From IMG/VR virus record IMGVR_UViG_3300017757_000190, positions 1 to 21,759 of that record: a DNA stretch of 21,759 nucleotides. One strand, 5' to 3'. The stretch is from a virus. The notes beneath the pieces are model-generated. The model searched no databases and had not been told where the DNA came from. It saw only the letters and a program-made list of their open reading frames with translations. Shown here piece by piece: positions 16,741-21,759 of this stretch. Numbering within the stretch: position 1 is the stretch's first letter; each line of letters begins with the position of its first letter. The translations under genes were made by a program, and so were the position numbers.

Positions 16741-18133
16741 AAGCATAGCACAAACAGATACTTTAGAAAAGTTTAGAACAGAATTTAACCAAATGACTGC
16801 TAATGATTTTGGTGATATTGCTACGCTTGACGCCGGTCTATCTGCTACAACCGTTATCGGTGCAGTAAACGAATTATCAGCTGCTGTATCATCTGGACAG
16901 GCATTTTTGATTGAAGACGCAAGTTCAACAGTTCAACAGGTTGCTTCTGGTCAAACATTAAAATTTAGAGGCACATCAAATCAATTAAATGCAGTTGTAA
17001 GTGTTCCAGATACAATGACTATCTCACTTGCAAATGATGTCACTATACCAAATGATTTACAAGTCACAACAGATTTAAATGTTGCTGGTATTTCTACTCT
17101 TCAAGGTAATATTGTAGCAAGTTCTACTATGACAATATCAAGTGGTTCAATTGTTGATACCACAGGTCAAGTATCTTTCGGAGATGAAAACATAATTACA
17201 ACAGGTAATATGTCGGCCGCTACTTTAAATGGTTCAAGTCTTGTTTCAAGTGGTTCAATTTCAGGTACAACTATTACAGCTTCGGGTGCTTTAGAGGGAA
17301 CAAGTTTAGAATTAACAAGTGGCGGAATTGTTTTTGAAGGTTCTACACCTGATGGTTTCGAAACTACTTTAACACCTACTGACCCTACAGCAGACCACAC
17401 ACTTACATTACCTAATATCACAGGTACTTTAATTACATCTGGTGATACAGGTACAGTTACCTCAACTATGATTGAAAATGCAACTATTCAAAATGAAGAT
17501 ATTGCAAACTCAACAATCAGAGCTGCAAAAGTAAACTTTGCTACTGACACATTAGTTGTAGATACCTTACAGGCAAATGCTATTACTGGTACTGCTTCGA
17601 TTGCACAGTTAGTTTCATTAACTGCCAACAATTCGACAGACGAATCCGTTTTCTTAACATTTGCTGATGGTGCTACTGGTAACCAAGGTCTTGAAACAGA
17701 CACGGATTTATTTTATAATCCTAGTACGAATATTTTAAATACAACTGCTACAGCGGCTAGATATGCTGACTTGGCAGAGATGTATGTTACCGACAAACCT
17801 TATGGAATCGGTACAATTGTTATGTTTGGTGGTGAAAAAGAAATTACCCTTGCAGACTTAAAAACGAGAAAAGTCGCAGGAGTTGTATCGGATAAGCCTG
17901 CTTTTTTAATGAATAAAAATTGTCAAAATGGACTTGCCATTGCCCTACAAGGTAGAGTAAAATGTAAAGTAATGGGTACTATACAAAAAGGCGACATGAT
18001 AGTTGTAAGTGAAGAAGGCGGCGTAGGTACAGCAGACAGTAATCCTCAAATGGGTATGGTTGTTGGTAAAGCATTACAAGATTACAATTCAAATACCGAG
18101 GGACTAATCGAAGTAGTTGTTGGCCGCCTGTAA
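16730..18133 (+). CDS. Tail-fibre-like protein with C-terminal YADLAEMY domain
   Basis: This is a 467-residue protein. The N-terminal 90 residues (SIAQTDTLEKFRTEFNQMTA, then TVIGAVNELSAAV) form an attachment-type helical segment seen on marine phage fibres. Residues about 100-330 are a Ser/Thr/Gly-rich shaft with repeated ISSGSIV, SGSISGTTITASG and TLTLPNITGTLITSGDTG units, typical of a trimeric beta fibre. A compact C-terminal domain begins at about residue 342 with AARYADLAEMYVTDK and includes FGGEKEIT, RKVAGVVSDKPAFLMN, IALQGRVKCKVMG, QKGDMIVVS and a final IEVVVGRL. It resembles the C-terminal domains that cap fibres and may help folding or self-cleavage, as G2/S74-type chaperone domains do, though I see no certain catalytic set. 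The hairpin at its 3' end covers the start region of the next gene. Confidence 0.72.
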   Translation: MAIRSIAQTDTLEKFRTEFNQMTANDFGDIATLDAGLSATTVIGAVNELSAAVSSGQAFLIEDASSTVQQVASGQTLKFRGTSNQLNAVVSVPDTMTISLANDVTIPNDLQVTTDLNVAGISTLQGNIVASSTMTISSGSIVDTTGQVSFGDENIITTGNMSAATLNGSSLVSSGSISGTTITASGALEGTSLELTSGGIVFEGSTPDGFETTLTPTDPTADHTLTLPNITGTLITSGDTGTVTSTMIENATIQNEDIANSTIRAAKVNFATDTLVVDTLQANAITGTASIAQLVSLTANNSTDESVFLTFADGATGNQGLETDTDLFYNPSTNILNTTATAARYADLAEMYVTDKPYGIGTIVMFGGEKEITLADLKTRKVAGVVSDKPAFLMNKNCQNGLAIALQGRVKCKVMGTIQKGDMIVVSEEGGVGTADSNPQMGMVVGKALQDYNSNTEGLIEVVVGRL

Positions 18134-18145
18134 TAAATACAGGTG
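18125..18145 (+). promoter_or_regulatory. Hairpin covering the ribosome binding site of the oxygenase gene
   Basis: CGCCTGT (18125-18131) pairs with ACAGGTG (18139-18145), a 7-bp stem with one G-U pair and a 7-nt loop, AATAAAT. The stop codon of the fibre gene lies at the stem-loop junction. The only ribosome-binding-like bases before ATG 18148, AGGTG, lie in the 3' arm. AATAAATA, one base off the late promoter box, spans the loop. The structure may control entry into the modification cassette. Confidence 0.45.
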
Positions 18146-18147
18146 AT

Positions 18148-18597
18148 ATGATTAAATTATTAGAATGTGAAGTTGAAGATTATTCTCGTTATGAAAACAA
18201 TCAATTAATTTTCCTTAAAGACAGAAAAGACTTTAGAGTAAAAGATGAAATGTCTTTTGCCTCATGGTTACAACAATGGCGAAACCAAGATAGTATCAAG
18301 GTTGAAGGCCTAGAAGATAATGCTTCTATTGTAGCTAACTTTCCATTTTTAAACATCAACAGTATTCATCTTTTTGCAAACTTAAAAGGTGAGTTTAGTT
18401 TTCCTAAACATAGTGATGATGTAAATGTATATCTACATATCGTACAAGGTAGTAAAAAAATCTATCAATGGGTTGATGATATGAAATACGAAACTTTTAT
18501 ACAAGTCGGGCAATCACATGTTATTAACAGCGGTGTTGAACATGAGGTTGATAGTGAAAAAAATACATGGGCGTTGAGCGTTGGGTTTAATAGATGA
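18148..18597 (+). CDS. Minimal cupin/JmjC-like putative Fe(II) oxygenase
   Basis: This 149-residue protein has the signature of a double-stranded beta-helix metalloenzyme. FSFPKHSDDVNVYLHIVQG supplies an HxD metal pair (H88, D90) followed by the strand and QGSKKIYQW seen in JmjC/cupin-type hydroxylases. VGQSHVINSGVEHEV provides the distal histidine H132, and the chain ends in the ALSVGF strand typical of this fold. Known relatives hydroxylate protein side chains using Fe(II) and 2-oxoglutarate. It is shorter than most such enzymes, with about 70 residues before the barrel. The gene overlaps the radical SAM gene by four bases (ATGA), which points to coupled translation and a shared pathway. 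The substrate is unknown; neighbouring tail proteins are the obvious candidates. A non-enzymatic cupin is the main alternative. Confidence 0.7.
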   Translation: MIKLLECEVEDYSRYENNQLIFLKDRKDFRVKDEMSFASWLQQWRNQDSIKVEGLEDNASIVANFPFLNINSIHLFANLKGEFSFPKHSDDVNVYLHIVQGSKKIYQWVDDMKYETFIQVGQSHVINSGVEHEVDSEKNTWALSVGFNR

Positions 18598-19631
18598 ATT
18601 GGATGTTTTATGTAAAGACAACTGAAACATGTCAGTTGAATTGTAAACATTGTTTTACAAATGGTATTAATGGTGCAAAGATATATTTTAATCCAGAGAA
18701 GACCATAGATTGGTTTAAAAGATTTAGAGAATATCATGGCGAAAATCATCAAGCACATTTTGAGTTTCATGGTGGTGAACCTTTCTTAGCACCAGTTTCG
18801 CATATGACGAAAGTATATGAAGAATGTAAAGATTTGTGGAAACATTCATCATTCGGTATCACATCAAATTTAGTATTTAAACTTAAACAAGAACATTACG
18901 ATTTTATTTCTGGTCCCCTTAATAATAGAATGGGAACGAGTTGGGATCCTAAAATACGGTTTGCAAATGACAAACAATATATTTTATGGGAAAATAATGT
19001 AAGAGATTTAATAGAAAGAGGTACTATAATAAAACTATTTGTATCAGTAACCAAAGATACAATCAATATAGAACCTATTGAGTTATTAAAGTGGATAAAA
19101 AATCTAGGTATTCAAGAGGTATCATTTGAGAGATTAACAGGTAATGGTAATGCAAATTTACATCCTGAAATCTTTCCAAGTAATATAGAACAGGATTTAT
19201 GGTTTCTTAAAATGCACCATCAATCTAAAGAATATAATACTAGAGACTGGTTTGAAAATGAATTCCTAGAAGTAATATATGACAAGTTTGATACAGGTTT
19301 TTTAAAGGGTGGTACATTTTGTAGGGATTGTGAACAAAAAATATTTACAATTAATGCAGACGGAACATTAAGTGGTTGTCCTAATGCAGCTCCAGAGTTT
19401 CAGTTTGGTAATATAATACAAGATATAAAATCTCTTATAAATAGTCCACAAAGAATAGAGAATATTGCTTGTGAGAGGGCACGAAATCCAATATGTTTCG
19501 AGTGTCCTGTATTTGAATTTTGTGGTGGTGATTGTCACCAACTATCATGGCAAGGCGATATTTGTGGTGCTCCAAAGAGCTTAATGAAGGAATTAAAGGC
19601 AGAAAAATATGGCAATATCGAATCCAGTTAG
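18594..19631 (+). CDS. Radical SAM/SPASM-domain enzyme
   Basis: This is a 345-residue enzyme. C13-x3-C17-x2-C20 near the N-terminus binds the SAM-cleaving 4Fe-4S cluster, and HGGEP (59-63) is the SAM-contacting GGE motif. The C-terminus carries a complete SPASM set: C246-x10-G257-x4-C262, then C301-x2-C304-x5-C310-x3-C314 and C324, enough for two auxiliary clusters. Extra cysteines are at 243 and 293. SPASM enzymes such as sactisynthases, PqqE, anaerobic sulfatase maturases and His-Xaa-Ser maturases modify peptide or protein residues, so a ribosomally made substrate is expected. No RiPP recognition element is obvious at the N-terminus, so recognition may need a partner. It overlaps the upstream oxygenase gene (ATGA) and the downstream adhesin gene (23 bases). 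A radical SAM maturase inside a phage tail operon is unusual. Confidence 0.9.
   Translation: MNWMFYVKTTETCQLNCKHCFTNGINGAKIYFNPEKTIDWFKRFREYHGENHQAHFEFHGGEPFLAPVSHMTKVYEECKDLWKHSSFGITSNLVFKLKQEHYDFISGPLNNRMGTSWDPKIRFANDKQYILWENNVRDLIERGTIIKLFVSVTKDTINIEPIELLKWIKNLGIQEVSFERLTGNGNANLHPEIFPSNIEQDLWFLKMHHQSKEYNTRDWFENEFLEVIYDKFDTGFLKGGTFCRDCEQKIFTINADGTLSGCPNAAPEFQFGNIIQDIKSLINSPQRIENIACERARNPICFECPVFEFCGGDCHQLSWQGDICGAPKSLMKELKAEKYGNIESS
19436..19443 (+). promoter_or_regulatory. Internal late promoter TATAAATA inside the radical SAM gene
   Basis: This is an exact TATAAATA within the 3' part of the radical SAM gene, about 165 nt upstream of ATG 19609 of the glycine-rich protein. It is the only exact copy I found inside a gene, so it could be a separate late promoter for the adhesin and CHxS genes, or a chance match in AT-rich coding sequence. 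Confidence 0.4.
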
Positions 19632-20535
19632 TACACAAGGTATAGTTGACAGGTTTGAAGACTTGGTCACAGATGTTGTTAATGCAGGTATAGTTTGGGG
19701 TGTAAATAACTTACCTTTTACTGAAATGCCTACTTCTAACTATGCGTTGGAATCAACTATTCTAGGTCAACAAAATTTAACCTTTGCAGGTACAACTACA
19801 ACAACTGTACCATCTGGTGCTAATACAATTCACATAATCGCTGCTGTTGGTGGTGGTTCTGGTGGAGTTATGGGTGCCGAGTATGACAGAGGTGGCGGAG
19901 AAAGTGCAGGCGCTGGCGGTGGTTCAGGTGGTTATATTTCTGATAAAGCTTTCAATGTATCTGCCGGAGAAACAATGACATTTGTTGTAGGTTCTGCTGG
20001 TACTGCTGGTTCAGGTAGCGGATATAATACAACTGCTGGAAACGGTGGTTCAACTACAGCTTCAGGTTCATCAACAGGTGCTTTGTTTACATTAACAGGT
20101 GGTGTTGGTGGTTCAGGTACAGGAGGAGCAGTTTCAGGTCCTCTTCGAACAAACACAGCAAGTTCAGGTGGAACAGCAACGATTTCAGGAACACCATTAA
20201 CAAGTGGTACATTTGTTGATACAACAGGTGCTTCAAGTAGTATTGTAAGTTCGTTTGTAAACGGACCTACTTCAACATTTAATGACCATGGTTCAGGTAG
20301 TGCAGGTGTAAATCCAGGAAATTGTGGTAGTGATAACTGTACAATAACTGGTGGCGCAGGTGCTAGTTCATATGGTTCGGCCGTGAGTGGTGGAATAGGT
20401 GGCGTAGCAAGTTCATCTTCAGGTGGAGATGGTACAAGAGGTTCTGGAGGCGGTGGCGGAGGTGCTCAACACACTACTTCAGGTGGAATAGGCGGAGCAG
20501 GAGAAATAAGATACAGATTTTTATTTGTATCATAA
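19609..20535 (+). CDS. Glycine-rich adhesin-like tail protein
   Basis: This is a 308-residue protein. The N-terminal module, NPVSTQGIVDRFEDLVTDVV then GIVWGVNNLPFTEMPTSNY, is probably the virion-anchoring part. Residues about 55-80 (GQQNLTFAGTTTTTVPSGANTIHIIAA) lead into a glycine-rich domain from about 80 to 303 with many GGG, GGSG and GGxGG runs, ending GGAGEIRYRFLFVS. This resembles polyglycine-rich receptor-binding tips such as the T-even gp38 adhesin, which use packed polyglycine II helices. There are only two cysteines, C239 and C244, in NPGNCGSDNCTITGG within a variable-looking loop. The gene overlaps the radical SAM gene by 23 bases in another frame, so it is a candidate substrate or partner of the modifying enzymes. 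ATG 19609 is chosen because the anchor motif begins there. Confidence 0.75.
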   Translation: MAISNPVSTQGIVDRFEDLVTDVVNAGIVWGVNNLPFTEMPTSNYALESTILGQQNLTFAGTTTTTVPSGANTIHIIAAVGGGSGGVMGAEYDRGGGESAGAGGGSGGYISDKAFNVSAGETMTFVVGSAGTAGSGSGYNTTAGNGGSTTASGSSTGALFTLTGGVGGSGTGGAVSGPLRTNTASSGGTATISGTPLTSGTFVDTTGASSSIVSSFVNGPTSTFNDHGSGSAGVNPGNCGSDNCTITGGAGASSYGSAVSGGIGGVASSSSGGDGTRGSGGGGGGAQHTTSGGIGGAGEIRYRFLFVS

Positions 20536-20538
20536 ATA
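20531..20538 (+). promoter_or_regulatory. Weak late-promoter-like box CATAAATA
   Basis: CATAAATA, one mismatch from the late box, overlaps the stop codon of the adhesin gene and lies 16 nt before ATG 20555. AAAGG at about 20543-20547 is the ribosome binding site. A similar one-mismatch box occurs inside a coding region at 16572, so confidence is low. Confidence 0.3.
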
Positions 20539-20554
20539 GTATAAAGGTAAATTT

Positions 20555-20977
20555 ATGGCAGTCACAATAGGAATAACAGGTGTAGATATAGCTGAGAGTG
20601 GTGATATAATTGAAGCTGATGATATTAGAACAGTTTTAGAAACCGAGACAGCACTATACACAAATGTTAGAAAACAAAATGCAGTTTTAAATGTCACAGG
20701 TGGTGGCGGAAATACAGGTTCAAGACCAACTGCCGGCGTTGTATTTAATTCAACACAAATTGCACACTTACGAACAAGTGTAAGACAGACATTATCATCA
20801 ATTTCTGGTGCAGATGTCGAAACGGGTGATACTGTTGATGATGGTAATTTAGAAACATATTTTGGCAGAATTGCCACAGAATATAGTAGTAAGGCAAATA
20901 ATGTGGTCACAGATACGATTGATGTATGCCACGCAAGTTGTCACTCATCTTGTCATGGAAGTAGAGGTAGAAGATAA
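20555..20977 (+). CDS. Tail-associated protein with C-terminal (Cys-His-x-Ser)x3 motif
   Basis: This 140-residue protein has a striking end, CHASCHSSCHGSRGRR (residues 125-140): three tandem Cys-His-x-Ser units and a basic tail. These are the only cysteines in the protein. The body contains a helical segment, DIIEADDIRTVLETETALYTN, then VRKQNAVLNVTGGGGNTGSRPTAGV, IAHLRTSVRQTLSSISG and a helix up to KANNVVTDTIDV before the motif. I believe marine T4-like phages carry related proteins with the same kind of tail, but I cannot check this. The repeat recalls the His-x-Ser repeats of HxsA substrates modified by paired radical SAM enzymes. Here a SPASM enzyme lies 0.9 kb upstream. Alternatives are a metal-binding or disulfide knot. 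The stop overlaps the next start (TAATG). Confidence 0.8.
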   Translation: MAVTIGITGVDIAESGDIIEADDIRTVLETETALYTNVRKQNAVLNVTGGGGNTGSRPTAGVVFNSTQIAHLRTSVRQTLSSISGADVETGDTVDDGNLETYFGRIATEYSSKANNVVTDTIDVCHASCHSSCHGSRGRR

Positions 20978-21651
20978 TGATTATTGAAACTAAAGCGCCA
21001 ATAGCAATTGACGATTTAAAGAAACATTTTACAGACGAGAATGTAGAATTTTTAATTGATTATGATAAGTCAGATTTAAAAGGTGAAAAACTATTAACTT
21101 ATTTAAGTAATTTAGATTTACCTTGTGATTTAAAGAATATGGACATGTCATTATTAAAAGACTATTTTCATTCTACATCTTTATTATGTTGCAAAGAATT
21201 AGAAGAACAGGCTATTGATGTATTGTTGCAGTTTAAGACAATTGATGACTTTGGTCCAGAGGTACAAAAGTTTATTAGTGAAAATTTAGATATTGTTAAA
21301 ACATGGACAAGTAAACTAGACAGTTTATCATTATACAATATGCATACAATAAATGAACCAAAGTTCAAAGAATATGCAGAGGGTTTTACACATGATGATA
21401 CAGACGAATTAGAGGGTGTTAATTTTATTAGTGTATTAAAGAATACTAGATTTTTCGAGTTTTACAAGCATGTTAAGAAAGATGACTTGAAATTCTATAC
21501 TAAATACTTTAATGAATATATGTTTAGAGGAAAGAACATGTATTCATATTGGGCAAATGCAAACAACCCAATGTTTTTATTAACAAGAGAAACGGTTGCC
21601 GGCAGACATAAAGATTATATGACTGCTAGAAATAACGAATTAGGAAAGTAA
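20977..21651 (+). CDS. Unrecognised protein coupled to the CHxS gene
   Basis: This is a 224-residue, mostly helical and acidic-to-neutral protein, MIIETKAPIAIDDLKKHF to AGRHKDYMTARNNELGK. Notable stretches are DKSDLKGEKLLTYLSNLDLP, DDTDELEGVNFISVLKNTRF, and YMFRGKNMYSYWANANNPMF followed by LLTRETVAGRHKDYM. Cysteines occur at LPCDL and LLCCKE. No signal peptide, membrane helix or enzyme motif is recognisable. Its ATG overlaps the CHxS gene stop by one base (TAATG), which suggests coupled synthesis in matched amounts. This favours a partner, chaperone or recognition protein for the CHxS protein over an unrelated enzyme. It is followed directly by another start codon (TAAATG). The function is unknown and this reading rests on gene arrangement. 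Confidence 0.7.
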   Translation: MIIETKAPIAIDDLKKHFTDENVEFLIDYDKSDLKGEKLLTYLSNLDLPCDLKNMDMSLLKDYFHSTSLLCCKELEEQAIDVLLQFKTIDDFGPEVQKFISENLDIVKTWTSKLDSLSLYNMHTINEPKFKEYAEGFTHDDTDELEGVNFISVLKNTRFFEFYKHVKKDDLKFYTKYFNEYMFRGKNMYSYWANANNPMFLLTRETVAGRHKDYMTARNNELGK

Positions 21652-21759
21652 ATGTTTTATCTATTTAAAAAGGTATATCTAGCTAGTGATAGTATCATTG
21701 ATACATTTAGAGATAGAGTAGTAATCTCTAGTACAAATGGTGTCAAAGCAAGTCAACAT
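21652..21759 (+). CDS. Start of a further cassette gene (partial)
   Basis: An open frame begins at ATG 21652, directly after the previous stop (TAAATG), and runs off the right edge after 36 codons. The visible part, MFYLFKKVYLASDSIIDTFR then DRVVISSTNGVKASQH, starts with a beta-strand-like hydrophobic segment and has no recognised motif. The tight junction places it in the same operon as the CHxS and 224-residue genes. The product cannot be identified from this fragment. Confidence 0.6.
   Translation, partial: MFYLFKKVYLASDSIIDTFRDRVVISSTNGVKASQH

Noticed and set aside
18594-19631. Radical SAM gene as an anaerobic sulfatase maturase
   Set aside because: The cysteine pattern would fit, but no sulfatase gene or C/S-x-P-x-R motif protein is visible in the window, and the neighbours are tail proteins.
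20530-20910. Minus-strand 126-residue frame opposite the CHxS gene
   Set aside because: Its composition is what the reverse complement of a Ser/Thr/Val-rich gene gives, there is no supporting start site, and the plus-strand gene has clear motifs.
20927-20974. C-type haem attachment at CHASCH and CHSSCH
   Set aside because: The spacing is Cys-x3-Cys-His, not the usual Cys-x2-Cys-His. There is no signal peptide for export, and the repeats are better described as Cys-His-x-Ser units.
1-21759. tRNA genes, CRISPR arrays, insertion sequences or integrase
   Set aside because: I saw no cloverleaf-like stretch, no regularly spaced repeats and no transposase or integrase motif. Nearly all of the window is accounted for by coding sequence.

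Overview
The window is an AT-rich, densely packed segment of a T4-like myovirus genome. Adjacent genes mostly overlap or abut (ATGA, TAATG, TAAATG junctions). Baseplate wedge proteins gp25, gp6, gp7-like and gp8 lie in the T4 order. Low GC, long structural proteins rich in Ser/Thr/Gly/Asn, and gene types I associate with cyanophages and pelagiphages (a DUF4815-type giant protein, C1q-like fibre domain, CHxS-tailed protein) suggest a marine phage of an AT-rich host such as SAR11 or Prochlorococcus/Synechococcus. The host is an inference; no host-specific marker gene is visible.

Layout. Positions 1-507 carry two small minus-strand genes, a partial hypothetical and a two-helix membrane protein. 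A short AT-rich divergent region follows, then a plus-strand run to the end of the window. The run opens with a 56-residue lipoprotein, a Cys/His-rich mini-protein, an 83-residue hypothetical and a PAAR-type tail tip protein. Next comes the baseplate wedge block: gp25 (1578-2003), gp6 (2005-3858), a gp7-like protein with an embedded cupredoxin-like domain (3865-7308), a C1q-like fibre protein (7346-8893), gp8 (8934-10403) and a 2029-residue DUF4815-like structural protein (10413-16502). A small coiled-coil protein and a fibre-type protein with a C-terminal YADLAEMY domain close the structural block at 18133.

The most unusual region is 18148-21759. It holds a minimal cupin/JmjC-like putative oxygenase, a radical SAM enzyme with a complete SPASM cysteine set, a glycine-rich adhesin-like protein, a 140-residue protein ending in a (Cys-His-x-Ser)x3 tail, an unrecognised 224-residue protein and the start of another gene. 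Most of these genes overlap or abut. The arrangement suggests a phage-encoded post-translational modification cassette that acts on a tail fibre or adhesin component, comparable in logic to radical-SAM RiPP pathways, notably His-Xaa-Ser systems. This is a hypothesis from motifs and gene order.

Regulation. Five exact copies of the T4-type late promoter TATAAATA occur on the plus strand (808, 1562, 7315, 8902, 19436). Four lie at gene boundaries, and the fifth lies inside the radical SAM gene upstream of the adhesin. Three boundaries also carry small hairpins at gene ends, overlapping or next to the promoter motif. Two late promoters sit only 5 and 8 nt from their start codons, with no visible ribosome binding site, so the transcripts may be leaderless or nearly so.
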